From Bacteroidota bacterium (GTDB lineage Bacteria; Bacteroidota; Bacteroidia; 2-12-FULL-35-15): a stretch of 64,000 nucleotides of DNA. Numbering within the stretch: the first letter of the stretch is position 1; every line of letters begins with the position of its first letter. The translations under genes were made by a program, and so were the position numbers. Location of the stretch: the NCBI GenBank assembly GCA_947504725.1, contig CANNHN010000007.1:62001-126000 (forward strand). Direction: 5' to 3'. Under the pieces are notes generated by a model that did not search any database, had not been told where the DNA came from, and worked only from the letters and a program-made list of their open reading frames with translations. Positions 48,254 to 58,676 of the stretch are shown here, piece by piece.

Positions 48254-49051
48254 CTATTCTGGTTTCTGTTTTCGTATTAATCGTGTAAATAAATTCGGAA
48301 AAAAGCGTTTTACCCAAATGGCTCTTAACTCTTTTCCTCCTATAAATATTTCGTACTTATTGTTTTTTACGCCTTTTAAAACTTGTCTCGCACATTCTTC
48401 TGCACTTAAGCCTTTTTCTTGACTTTCGTCCATTTTATTATGTTTTCCGCCATCGCTAGTAATTGCATTGATAGAAATATCTGTTTTAATCTTCCCAGGA
48501 CAAACAAGTAAGACTTTTACATTATCATTAAAAACTTCCATTCGTAAAGCTTCAAAAAAACCATGCAATGCATGTTTAGAAGCAGCATAGGCTGAACGAT
48601 AGAAGAATCCAAATTTCCCAGCGATGCTACTCATTATAATTATATGTCCGCTTTTTTGTTTGATCATATATGGGAGAACACTTTTTGTTAGCGCAATTGT
48701 TCCAAAAAAGTTTGTTTCCATTATTTTTCTGTCGATTTCCAATGGTGTTTCTAAGGTAAGTGAACGCTGACTCATACCACCATTGTTTACAAGGATATCA
48801 ATACGGCCAAATTTATCGATAACAGTTTTTGTTAACTCATTTGTTGTAGAAGTATCAGATAAGTCAAGTGGAAGAATTAAAACATCAGAATCGGGGAGAT
48901 TTAAAGATTTTTGTACACGGTTTAATTCATCCACTCTTCGGGAAGAAAGTACAATTTTTGCTCCTTCAGATGCAAACGCCTTTGCCAATGCTTCTCCAAT
49001 ACCAGAAGAGGCTCCGGTAATCCAAACGATCTTGTTTTTATGGTAACTCAT
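48254..49051 (-). CDS. SDR family oxidoreductase
   Basis: WITGASSGIGEALA; NNGGMSQRS; YAASKHAL. Confidence 0.93.
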   Translation of the reverse strand: MSYHKNKIVWITGASSGIGEALAKAFASEGAKIVLSSRRVDELNRVQKSLNLPDSDVLILPLDLSDTSTTNELTKTVIDKFGRIDILVNNGGMSQRSLTLETPLEIDRKIMETNFFGTIALTKSVLPYMIKQKSGHIIIMSSIAGKFGFFYRSAYAASKHALHGFFEALRMEVFNDNVKVLLVCPGKIKTDISINAITSDGGKHNKMDESQEKGLSAEECARQVLKGVKNNKYEIFIGGKELRAIWVKRFFPNLFTRLIRKQKPE

Positions 49052-49163
49052 TCTTTACAAAAATAGCGTAATTTTTGTATTAAATTTGCGTAATTTTAAA
49101 CAATAATCGAATAGGTTAGTCTTTATAATAAAGGCATTCATATTGAGTTTTAGTATGTAAGAA

Positions 49164-49520
49164 ATGAAAAAAATTATTCTTCTTTTTAGTGTTGTTTTGT
49201 TAGCATCTTGTTCTTCCATTGAGGACAGAGTTGCAATCCCAGATACTGTTTTGGCTCAAGAGAAGATGGCAGAAGTGCTTGTGGATATTCATTTGCTGGA
49301 GGCGTCACTAAATGTGAATGCCTTTAGTAGAGATCAGCAAATCATGAATAGTATTCATCCCGATTCGGATGTTCTGAAAAAAAACAACATTACAAAGGAG
49401 CAATATCAAACTAGTTTTACTTTTTATTCGCAAAATCCAATTCTTCTATCAGAGGTATATAAGCTTGTTTTGAACAATTTGAGTAAGATGCAAGCAGAAG
49501 TAATGACTAAAATCAAATAA
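49164..49520 (+). CDS. DUF4296-like lipoprotein
   Basis: MKKIILLFSVVLLASCSS lipobox; KMAEVLVDIHLLEA. Confidence 0.75.
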   Translation: MKKIILLFSVVLLASCSSIEDRVAIPDTVLAQEKMAEVLVDIHLLEASLNVNAFSRDQQIMNSIHPDSDVLKKNNITKEQYQTSFTFYSQNPILLSEVYKLVLNNLSKMQAEVMTKIK

Positions 49521-49522
49521 TT

Positions 49523-49897
49523 TTAATATTCTCTTTTCTCGATTTGCATGCCAATTAGCTTCGCAATATGATTGGCTTCATCAACGCTTTCTCTGTCGTT
49601 TTTTTCATAGAACCATACAATATCTAGCTTTTTATTTTTTTGAATCACTGATTTACAGCTTTCCAAAAATATAATAAGAAGTTTATTGAAGATGGAGTTG
49701 CAATATTCTATTCTCAGCTCAATTGTTGTAATGTCTTTTGGTTTGGCAAGGTATAAGTCTAGCCAAGCATTTAAGGGTTTAAATAGCTGATAAATATCGT
49801 TGGAATAAGCCCTTCCTGTTAACCTTAAAACACCTGTAGTATGATTGAAATTAATCTCAGGTGTTTCTTTCGTTTTTTCAATAAGTAATACATCCAT
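49523..49897 (-). CDS. SiaC-family (DUF1987) regulatory phosphoprotein
   Basis: TPEINFNHTTGVLRLTGRAYSNDIYQLFKPLNAWLDLY. Confidence 0.8.
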   Translation of the reverse strand: MDVLLIEKTKETPEINFNHTTGVLRLTGRAYSNDIYQLFKPLNAWLDLYLAKPKDITTIELRIEYCNSIFNKLLIIFLESCKSVIQKNKKLDIVWFYEKNDRESVDEANHIAKLIGMQIEKREY

Positions 49898-49949
49898 AAA
49901 TTCAATAATTAGAGTAGCAATGTTCTAATTATAAATGTACGAAAAATAA

Positions 49950-50987
49950 TTATCCTTTTTTCAATGTAAATGAAAAAACGGTGCCAGCCCCCTCGGTACT
50001 CATAACATTAATGGTTTGGTTGTGAGCCTCGATGATGTGTTTTACAATGGCTAAGCCTAATCCAGTGCCGCCTTGGTCGCGGGAACGACTTTTGTCAACC
50101 CTATAAAAACGTTCAAATAAACGAGGTAAATGTTCCTTTTCAATGCCAATTCCATTGTCGGCAACTTCAACCATTATGTTGTCACCAACATCATAAAATC
50201 GAATTTTTGTTTCACCATATTCCTTACCATATTTCACCGAATTCACAATTAAGTTTACAAGAACTTGGCGAATTCTAAACCTATCTGCGTAAACAAAAAT
50301 TGGTTTTGAATCTTCAGGAAGGGTAAGGATAATTCCTTTTGCAGTTGCTTTCATTTCTTGTGCATCTGCAACATCTTTGGCTAGTATAGAAATGTCGAAG
50401 CGTTCTGGTTCAATTTGTAACTCTCCTGTTTCCAGTTGAGAGATGGCTTCTAAGTCATCCACAATGGTAATCATGCGGTCAATACTTCTTTCTGCTCGCT
50501 CTAAGTAATTTCTATTAATCGATGGGTCTTCTAGTCCGCCATCCAATAATGTTAAAACGTATCCTTGTATATTAAAAATGGGCGTTTTTAGTTCGTGTGA
50601 TACATTTCCTAAAAACTCTTTACGATAAACTTCCAGTTTATGTAAACGCTCAATTTCATCTTTTCGATCTTCTGCCCAGCCACGGATTTCTATCTCGAGA
50701 TTTTCAATGCTGTTTTTAGAATAGAGTTCTTGATGATCTTTGATATCAGTTCCTGAACGATAATTTTTTACAGTATTTAATAAACGGTTGATTTTCTTTA
50801 AGATAAATGCATTTGTAAATAAAAGGAACAAAAGCGTAGAAGAAAGTGCTCCAATTAAACCACCTATCGCACCAATTTCTCTTATTCCGTAGTCACTAGG
50901 AAGACAAATATACATTAGGAAATAAATTAGCCCAGATATAAGAATGGCCGCAATTAGTAGTGCAATTTTGGGTGAAATTGATTTCAT
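49950..50987 (-). CDS. Membrane sensor histidine kinase, PhoR-like
   Basis: FLGNVSHELKTPIFNIQGY H-box; ADNGIGIEKEHLPRLFERFYRVDKSRSRDQGGTGLGLAIVKHI. Confidence 0.92.
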   Translation of the reverse strand: MKSISPKIALLIAAILISGLIYFLMYICLPSDYGIREIGAIGGLIGALSSTLLFLLFTNAFILKKINRLLNTVKNYRSGTDIKDHQELYSKNSIENLEIEIRGWAEDRKDEIERLHKLEVYRKEFLGNVSHELKTPIFNIQGYVLTLLDGGLEDPSINRNYLERAERSIDRMITIVDDLEAISQLETGELQIEPERFDISILAKDVADAQEMKATAKGIILTLPEDSKPIFVYADRFRIRQVLVNLIVNSVKYGKEYGETKIRFYDVGDNIMVEVADNGIGIEKEHLPRLFERFYRVDKSRSRDQGGTGLGLAIVKHIIEAHNQTINVMSTEGAGTVFSFTLKKG

Positions 50988-51031
50988 TTAAACAAAGCAA
51001 TTTTGAAATGTCCTACAAGATAGTAAAAAAA

Positions 51032-51721
51032 TTAAAATTCGAACTTGTAGCCTATTCCTTTTACTGTTTTAATAAAATTCTCACCTAATTTTTCACGTAG
51101 TTTTCTTATGTGAACATCAATGGTTCTGTCTCCAACAATTACATCTCCGCCCCAAACTTTATCCAAGATAACGTCTCTAGTAAATACTTTCCCAGGTTTC
51201 GAAGCTAGTAATGCTAGTAATTCAAATTCTTTTTTAGGAAGGTTAATTTCTTTTCCATCTTGAATAATCAAATAGCGTTCTCTATCAATTTTAATTCCGC
51301 CCATATCTACTTTGTCAGTAGATTTATTTGAATCTGAACTTTCTCCACGTCTTAATAAAGCTTTTATTCTACTTATTAAAACTCTTGGTTTGATGGGCTT
51401 GTTGATATAATCATCAGCACCAACATCAAATCCCGCTATTTGTGAATAATCTTCGCTACGTGCAGTTAAAAATGCAATCATCACATCTTTTAATCCTGGA
51501 ATATCTCTTATTTCACGACAGGTTTCTATCCCATCCATATCTGGCATCATTACATCCAAAATTATTAATTGTGGATTTTCTTTTTTTGCCACAGTAACTG
51601 CTTCTTTGCCATTGTTGGCAGTGAATACATTGTATCCTTCTTTCTTAAGGTTATAGCTTAAGAATTCTAAGATATCTGGTTCATCGTCAACCAATAATAT
51701 TTTGTATTCATTATTATTCAT
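51032..51721 (-). CDS. OmpR/PhoB-family response regulator
   Basis: ILLVDDEPDILEFL receiver plus winged-helix C-terminus. Confidence 0.93.
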   Translation of the reverse strand: MNNNEYKILLVDDEPDILEFLSYNLKKEGYNVFTANNGKEAVTVAKKENPQLIILDVMMPDMDGIETCREIRDIPGLKDVMIAFLTARSEDYSQIAGFDVGADDYINKPIKPRVLISRIKALLRRGESSDSNKSTDKVDMGGIKIDRERYLIIQDGKEINLPKKEFELLALLASKPGKVFTRDVILDKVWGGDVIVGDRTIDVHIRKLREKLGENFIKTVKGIGYKFEF

Positions 51722-51905
51722 GTTTTTTGTATTTTAATTCAGGGTAAAGTTCTCTTTTAGCTGTAATAGTGGTGTTAAATCCAAATTAATATAACATTAA
51801 CAAAGGGTAGGGTTTATTTCTTTTACTTAACACTATTTTAATTTTCGGTTAACGATATATTGACTTTCACTCAATTACTTTGTAGTCGAATTAAATGAAT
51901 TTAAA

Positions 51906-54728
51906 ATGAAATTGAAATTTTTTATCACGCTTATTTTTATTGTTGTTACAAAGGTAACGTTTTCTCAAAACTCCAGCATAAAAGGGAAAGTATTAGATGA
52001 AAAAACTGGTGAAACACTACCAGGTGCTTCAGTTGTTATTAAGGGAACAACAATCGGAAGCAATACTGATTTAGATGGAGCATTTTCTATTTCAGGATTA
52101 GCTCCTGGCACTTATTCTGTTCAGTGTCAGATGATTTCATACAATATTAAAACACTTACAGATATTGTTGTAAAATCAGGAGAGCCTACAATTATTACTA
52201 TTTCAATGGGTACAGCCTCCACGGATTTAGGAGTAGTGGAAGTGACTGCTACTGTTAGCAAGGAGACGAATTCAAATTTGTTAAACCTGCAAAAAAATAA
52301 TGCAAGTCTATCTGACGGTATTTCATCAGAAAGCATCAAGCGTTCTCCTGATAAGAGCACAAGCGATGTTATTAAGCGAGTAAGTGGTGCAAGTATTCAG
52401 GATAATAAATTTGTAATCATACGTGGATTAAGTGATAGATACAATACAGCGATGGTAAATGGTTTGCCTTTGCCTTCAACTGAGCCAGATAGAAAAGCTT
52501 TCTCTTTTGATATTTTTCCTTCGAATATGTTGGACAATATGATTATTTATAAAACCGCTAGTCCGGATTTACCAGGAGATTTTGCTGGCGGTGTCGTTCA
52601 AATTAATACTAAGGAAATTCCAGAAGAGAATTTTATTAGTTTATCCGCAGGAGCAGGATACAATTCGCAATCGACCTTCAAAGAATATAAAACCTACGCG
52701 GGAGGGAAAACTGATTGGCTAGGAAAAGACGATGGAACAAGAGTGATGCCTTCGGTGCCCGGAACAGATGAATATATCCTTTTAATTCAAAATGCATCTA
52801 CTCGTTATGAAACAAGTAAGCTGTTCAAAAATGATTGGGCAATTGACACCAAAAAGTCAACTCCATTGGCTCAAAGTTATCAACTATCATTTGGAGCAAA
52901 TACGAAATTATTTAAAAATGATTTTGGTGTAGTTGGTGCATTAACGTATAATAATAGTAGAAAACTACAGATTATCGATCGCGCTGATTTTAATCCAGAT
53001 TTAACGCGTCTTTTTGAATATAGAGACAATGTTTACAGAGAAAATATTTTGTGGGGAGGGATGTTGAATTTTGCATATAAATTGGGAGATAATCATAAAT
53101 TTTCTTTCAAGAATATGTACAGTAGTAATTCTGAAGACGCAGTGATTGAACGGTCTGGTAAAAATGATGATACACAGCAATTCATCAAAGCAAATTCGAT
53201 GCAATTTACAAGTAATAGTCTTTTAACGAGTCAATTGAGTGGCGACCACTTAATTTCTAAATATAAAATTAAAGTAAAATGGGGTGCATCGTATAATAAT
53301 ACAAAAAGAATTGTTCCAAATTTAAGAAGAATGTATTATACTAAAAATGAAATTCCATTTGATGTTTCAGATACATTGTATAATGCTTATGTTCCTGTTG
53401 GCGCTCCTTCAAATGCATTTGCTGGGAAATTTTGGTCTAGATTGGAAGAGAATTTAAGAGCAGCATATTTAGAAGTGGCTATCCCTTTTAACATTTTAAA
53501 GCAAAAGCAATTACTAAAAATTGGAGGGGTTGAACAATTTCGAAGTAGATCATTTGATGCAAGGCTTTTTGGTTACACAGTAAATAATGTTGGATTATTT
53601 GATTGGAGCTTATTGACGAAACCACAAGATCAGTTATTTGCTCCCGAGAATATTGCACCGGATGGTTTTAGATTATCTGAATTAAAAAATCCTGCCAATA
53701 ATTATAATGCAACTTCAAATCTTGCTGCTGGTTATATTATGTTCGACAATATAATTTGGAACAAAATCCGTGTAGTGTGGGGTGGGAGAGTTGAAAATTA
53801 TCATCTGATTTTAAATTCTACATCTTATGGAGGTACTTTAATTAAAGTTGACACCACCTTTTTAGACTTCTTACCTTCACTTAATATTACGTATTCTTTA
53901 ACAGAAAAGATTAATATAAGATTGGCAGGATCGCAAACATTGGCAAGGCCTGAATTTAGAGAGATAGCGCCTTTTTCCTTTTATGATTTTAGTACATCTG
54001 CTGCAGTCATTGGTAATTCAACTTTGGTTGGAACAAATATTACAAATGCAGATTTTAGATTTGAATTTTATCCTGGTGCTGGTCAACTTTTTTCTGCTTC
54101 TGCATTTTATAAAAAGTTTGAAAAACCGATCGAGCAAATTATTGATTTGTCAGCAGGTGCAGGTAGTCGAGCGTATACTTTTCAGAATGCAGTTTCAGCA
54201 ACAAATTATGGTTTTGAGTTGGAGATGCGATTTAAGTTGAATTTGTTGGATTCGCTATTTAACACAAAACAATTTGATTGTTTTACATTTTTCACAAACT
54301 ACACTTTTATTCGATCTCAAATTGATATTTCTAATCAAGCTACGGCTGTTACTGATGATGAAAAACTTCGACCCATGCAAGGGCAATCTCCTTATGTAGT
54401 GAATGTTGGTCTTCAATATTTGAATAGAGAATTGGGGTTAGGTGTAAGTTTATTATATAATAAGATTGGTAGAAGAATATTTTTAGTTGGTTCAAATGGT
54501 TATCTCAATGTTTACGAAGCACCACGTGATTTGTTTGATATTCAAATTAGTCAGAAAATATTCAAAAATGGGGAAGTAAAACTTAATATAAGCGATGTGT
54601 TTAATCAATTGTCCGTTTTCTACCAAGATCAAGATGGATCCAAGAAATTTGAGGCTGATAAAGACACTCAAATTACTGGAATTAGGTTCGGGACCAATTA
54701 CTCGCTTTCATTATCCTATAAATTTTAA
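51906..54728 (+). CDS. TonB-dependent receptor with carboxypeptidase-like N-terminal domain
   Basis: IKGKVLDEKTGETLPGASVVIKGTTIGSNTDLDGAFSISGL; plug domain; C-terminal SLSYKF. Confidence 0.92.
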   Translation: MKLKFFITLIFIVVTKVTFSQNSSIKGKVLDEKTGETLPGASVVIKGTTIGSNTDLDGAFSISGLAPGTYSVQCQMISYNIKTLTDIVVKSGEPTIITISMGTASTDLGVVEVTATVSKETNSNLLNLQKNNASLSDGISSESIKRSPDKSTSDVIKRVSGASIQDNKFVIIRGLSDRYNTAMVNGLPLPSTEPDRKAFSFDIFPSNMLDNMIIYKTASPDLPGDFAGGVVQINTKEIPEENFISLSAGAGYNSQSTFKEYKTYAGGKTDWLGKDDGTRVMPSVPGTDEYILLIQNASTRYETSKLFKNDWAIDTKKSTPLAQSYQLSFGANTKLFKNDFGVVGALTYNNSRKLQIIDRADFNPDLTRLFEYRDNVYRENILWGGMLNFAYKLGDNHKFSFKNMYSSNSEDAVIERSGKNDDTQQFIKANSMQFTSNSLLTSQLSGDHLISKYKIKVKWGASYNNTKRIVPNLRRMYYTKNEIPFDVSDTLYNAYVPVGAPSNAFAGKFWSRLEENLRAAYLEVAIPFNILKQKQLLKIGGVEQFRSRSFDARLFGYTVNNVGLFDWSLLTKPQDQLFAPENIAPDGFRLSELKNPANNYNATSNLAAGYIMFDNIIWNKIRVVWGGRVENYHLILNSTSYGGTLIKVDTTFLDFLPSLNITYSLTEKINIRLAGSQTLARPEFREIAPFSFYDFSTSAAVIGNSTLVGTNITNADFRFEFYPGAGQLFSASAFYKKFEKPIEQIIDLSAGAGSRAYTFQNAVSATNYGFELEMRFKLNLLDSLFNTKQFDCFTFFTNYTFIRSQIDISNQATAVTDDEKLRPMQGQSPYVVNVGLQYLNRELGLGVSLLYNKIGRRIFLVGSNGYLNVYEAPRDLFDIQISQKIFKNGEVKLNISDVFNQLSVFYQDQDGSKKFEADKDTQITGIRFGTNYSLSLSYKF

Positions 54729-54743
54729 TTCCTCTATGATTAT

Positions 54744-54774
54744 AAAGTCACTACTATAAATACGTAGTGACTTT
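54744..54774 (+). terminator. Terminator after the TonB-dependent receptor
   Basis: AAAGTCACTAC...GTAGTGACTTT stem. Confidence 0.6.
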
Positions 54775-54966
54775 GTAATTATGCATAATGTTTATTTTAC
54801 CTTGGTAACCTAAAGGTAAAGCAAGATTCATTTATTCGTAAAGCCGAGATAACACTAACACAAACTTGTGTATATACTTTTACATCGTTTTAATACTACT
54901 CTTAGTCTAATTAAAACGGGTAATGCCGCTTCCCTTAAATACGGTAACAAACAAAAATATTATAAA

Positions 54967-57690
54967 ATGAAAAAAATTTTACTAATGAGCGCAATGATAC
55001 TGGGTGGAATATTCAGTTCAACTGCTCAAGTTACAGTATCAGGTGATATTACAACAAATACTACCTGGACAAAAAACAATATTTATTTATTAACCGGTGG
55101 GTTTGTTTATGTGACAGGAAATTCTACATTAACAATTGAAGCAGGTACTTTAATTAAAGGAAGCGGAGCTGCCTTAGTTATTACTCGTGGTTCAAAAATT
55201 ATTGCAGATGGTACGCAAACAGAACCGATTGTGTTTACTTCTTCTCAACCGGCAGGCTCAAGAGGACCAGGAGATTGGGGAGGCTTGTTACTTTGTGGAA
55301 AAGCGCCAATTAATGATCCAGCTGGCTCTCGAATAGCTGAAGGAGGAATCGACCCAGTTAAAGGATTGTATGGTGGAACTGATCCAAATGATAATTCAGG
55401 TATCGTACGTTATGTTAGGATAGAATATGCAGGTATTTCATTCTTTACAGGAAGTGAAACTAATGGTTTAACGATGGGTGGTGTTGGACTTGGAACTACT
55501 ATTGATTATGTACAAGTAAGTCATGGTGGAGATGATTCTTTTGAGTGGTTTGGTGGTAGTGTGAACTGTAAACATTTAGTTTCACACAGAAGCTTGGACG
55601 ATGAATTCGACACCGATTATGGATTCACTGGAAAAGTTCAATTTGCAGTATCAATAAGAGATTCATTAATTGCGGACGTTTCTCGTTCAAATGGTTTTGA
55701 ATCTGATAATGATGCAACTGGTAGTATTAATGCACCTTTAACTCGTCCAGTATTTTCAAATGTGACTATTTTTGGTCCAAAACGCTTAGCAGCAACTACA
55801 ATAGCTACAAACTATGGAAGAGCGTTACATTTAAGAAGAAGCTCTGCGATTTGTACTTATAATTCAGTTTTTACAGGTTTCCCTACAGGATTGAAAATTG
55901 AAAATGATAATACAGCTTTAAATGCAAAAACAAATTCTATGCAATTTAAAAATAATATTATCGCAGGTTGTACAACTCCTTTAGATTCGGCTGGTCTTAC
56001 CATTATTTGGGGAGCACCTTATGGTTCTATGCTAGGATGGTTTAATTTTGCTGCACATGCAAATTCAATTTTACCAAATAGTATGGATGTTATGGCTGTA
56101 AATCCATATAACTATACAAATCCAAATCTTCTTTTGCAAGCTGCATCTCCTGCATTAACAGGAGCTAGTTTTTCTAGTCCAAATTTGACTGATCCATTTT
56201 TTACCCCTACTGCTTATCGTGGTGCATTTGATGGAACTAATGATTGGACAAAATGTTGGACAAATTTTGATCCTCAAAATACACCTTATACAACAGCAGG
56301 AATTAATTACTTAGCTGTTACAGTTACACCTAGTGGTCCAACTACTTTTTGTGCTGGTGGTTCAGTTACTTTAACTTCTGATGCAACATCTGGAAATGTT
56401 TGGAGCACAACTGCTACAACATCTTCTATCAATGTTACTGCTTCAGGAAATTATTCAGTTACAGTTACTAATGCAGCTGGTTGTATGGTTACAACTCCTG
56501 TAATCGCTGTTACAGTTAATACACTTCCAACTCCAACAGTTACAGCTGGTGGTGCTACTACTTTCTGCGCTGGTGGTTCTGTTACTTTATCAACTGGTGC
56601 ATATAGTTCATATTCTTGGTCAAGTGGAGCAACAACTTCTTCTGCTGTAATTTCTACAGGAGGAAATCAAACTGTTATGGTTACTGACGCAAATGGTTGT
56701 GTTGGAACTTCTGCAATCACTGCAGTTACAGTTAATCCATTGCCTTCTGTTCCAACAATTTCAGCGGGTGGTTCAACTACTTTCTGTACTGGTGGATCGG
56801 TAGTATTAACTTCTAGTTATACAGGCGGAAATGTTTGGTCTACTACTGCAACTACTGATGCTATTACAGTAAACAGTACAGGAAGTTACACTGTAACGCA
56901 AACAGATGTTAACGGTTGTTCATCAACTTCAGCTGCTACAAACGTAAGTGTAAGTAGTGCTCCAACTCCTACAGTTGCAATTACAGGTTCAACGTCACTT
57001 TGTGCTGGACAATCTGTAACATTAATGGCATCAACTTCTGATACCTATTTATGGAGCCCAGGCGGACAAACAACTCAATCTATAGTTGTAACTGCTGCTG
57101 GAACATACAATGTAACTACAACAAATGCAGATCCTTGTGATGGTGTTGGTGTTTCTTCAAATACAGTTGTAACTGTTAGTCCAGTTCCAACAGCTGCTGG
57201 AGCTTTAGGTTCATTAGCAGGAACTGTTGCAACTTTCGCTAACACATCAACAGGTGCAACTTCATATTCTTGGGATTTTGGTGATTTGAGTAGTTCATCA
57301 GCAATGGCACCAGTTCATGCATATGCAACAAACGGAAATTACGTTATTACATTAATTGCTTCTAACGGAACTTGTTCTGATACAATTACATTTAACTTAT
57401 TAGTAAATGTTGGAATTGCTGAAATTCAAACATTAGCAGGTGCTAACTTGTATCCAAATCCAGTTAGTCAAGTAGCTACAATTGATGTGAACTTAAATGA
57501 AGCTACAAACGTTTCAGTTTTTGTTTATGATATCACTGGAAAAGTAGTTGCGAATGTGTTTGACGGACAAATGAATGCTGGAATGACTAGCTTAAAAGTA
57601 GATGTTTCTAATTTAGAAGCTGGAATTTACTTTACAGCGATTGTTTCAAACAATGCAAAGAAAACATTAAAAATGGTTGTTGTTAAATAA
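54967..57690 (+). CDS. T9SS-secreted protein with Ig-like/PKD repeats
   Basis: Preferred start MKKILLMSAMILGGIFSSTAQ; beta-helix-like N-half; 4 Ig-like repeats, PKD domain, C-terminal LYPNPVSQ...GIYFTAIVSNNAKKTLKMVVVK sorting domain. Confidence 0.85.
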   Translation: MKKILLMSAMILGGIFSSTAQVTVSGDITTNTTWTKNNIYLLTGGFVYVTGNSTLTIEAGTLIKGSGAALVITRGSKIIADGTQTEPIVFTSSQPAGSRGPGDWGGLLLCGKAPINDPAGSRIAEGGIDPVKGLYGGTDPNDNSGIVRYVRIEYAGISFFTGSETNGLTMGGVGLGTTIDYVQVSHGGDDSFEWFGGSVNCKHLVSHRSLDDEFDTDYGFTGKVQFAVSIRDSLIADVSRSNGFESDNDATGSINAPLTRPVFSNVTIFGPKRLAATTIATNYGRALHLRRSSAICTYNSVFTGFPTGLKIENDNTALNAKTNSMQFKNNIIAGCTTPLDSAGLTIIWGAPYGSMLGWFNFAAHANSILPNSMDVMAVNPYNYTNPNLLLQAASPALTGASFSSPNLTDPFFTPTAYRGAFDGTNDWTKCWTNFDPQNTPYTTAGINYLAVTVTPSGPTTFCAGGSVTLTSDATSGNVWSTTATTSSINVTASGNYSVTVTNAAGCMVTTPVIAVTVNTLPTPTVTAGGATTFCAGGSVTLSTGAYSSYSWSSGATTSSAVISTGGNQTVMVTDANGCVGTSAITAVTVNPLPSVPTISAGGSTTFCTGGSVVLTSSYTGGNVWSTTATTDAITVNSTGSYTVTQTDVNGCSSTSAATNVSVSSAPTPTVAITGSTSLCAGQSVTLMASTSDTYLWSPGGQTTQSIVVTAAGTYNVTTTNADPCDGVGVSSNTVVTVSPVPTAAGALGSLAGTVATFANTSTGATSYSWDFGDLSSSSAMAPVHAYATNGNYVITLIASNGTCSDTITFNLLVNVGIAEIQTLAGANLYPNPVSQVATIDVNLNEATNVSVFVYDITGKVVANVFDGQMNAGMTSLKVDVSNLEAGIYFTAIVSNNAKKTLKMVVVK

Positions 57691-57713
57691 TAAATTTGAT
57701 TCAGTTTTATAAG

Positions 57714-57747
57714 AACATCCGTAACATTTGTTACGGGTGTTTTTTTT
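57714..57747 (+). terminator. Terminator after the T9SS protein
   Basis: AACATCCGTAAC-attt-GTTACGGGTGTT followed by TTTTTT. Confidence 0.85.
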
Positions 57748-57823
57748 AAAGCATAACAGAATAGTAATAGTTTGTAAAAGTTTAGAAAGTATTACTTCCA
57801 TAAATTTATTCCAAAAAATAACG

Positions 57824-58207
57824 ATGAATACAAATATCAAAATTCTTTTAATTGATGACGAACCAGATATTCTTGAGTTCTTGTCTTATAATTTTCGAAA
57901 AAGTGGTTTTACTTTAGTTACTGCGAATAATGGCATTGAAGGAATACGTCAAGCTACTCTTGAACAACCTCAATTAATTATATCAGATATATTAATGCCG
58001 TTAATGGATGGTATAGAGATGTGTAAAACGCTTCGAAAAATGGAAGCATTTTACAGAATTCCATTTATCTTTCTTACAGCAGTAAGTGACGACTATAAGG
58101 TGCTTTATGCAATGACGTCTGGTGCAGATCAATTTATTTCGAAACCTATTCGATACGAATATTTATTGTCAATGGTGAATCAATTAATGGAAGAAAAGGC
58201 TGCCTAG
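57824..58207 (+). CDS. Stand-alone receiver domain response regulator
   Basis: MNTNIKILLIDDEPDILEFLSYNF; conserved D (ISDILMP), T (FLTAV), K (SKPI). Confidence 0.88.
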   Translation: MNTNIKILLIDDEPDILEFLSYNFRKSGFTLVTANNGIEGIRQATLEQPQLIISDILMPLMDGIEMCKTLRKMEAFYRIPFIFLTAVSDDYKVLYAMTSGADQFISKPIRYEYLLSMVNQLMEEKAA

Positions 58208-58547
58208 TCTCTTCTTTTGTTCTTGCTTTTAAAGAATGCTCGAAATATTCATTTTCTGATTTTTATTAGTTTTGGCTCTGTTTATTTAAAAGTCAATTTT
58301 GAAGTTTGGATATGCATGTAAATTAATTTGTTCACTTCTTCGCACTGAATTTTAAATATTCCTTAATTATTACGTAATGCCTTCTTGATATCACCACACT
58401 ATTTTTGTGCTGTGATATGTTTTATATATTATAGATATTTATGAGTTATGAGATAATCATAGTTCATTTCTTAAACGAAGCCATAAGCTTTATCAGCATT
58501 CTACCCCCTTTATTTTTCTCCTTTTTAACAATTAAATATATACTAAA

Positions 58548-58673
58548 ATGAAAACAATTTTATTTTGGTTTCAGGCTCTTATAATTAGAGTTTTAATGAA
58601 ACAACTGTCTGCATTATACTCTCCTTTTAAGTCTAACAGGCTGAAAGAAGATGAAACGTATTCTATTGTTTAA
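58548..58673 (+). CDS. Possible 41-aa small protein
   Basis: MKTILFWFQALIIRVLMKQLSALYSPFKSNRLKEDETYSIV, 3 bp upstream of the metallophosphatase start. Confidence 0.3.
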   Translation: MKTILFWFQALIIRVLMKQLSALYSPFKSNRLKEDETYSIV

Positions 58674-58676
58674 AAT

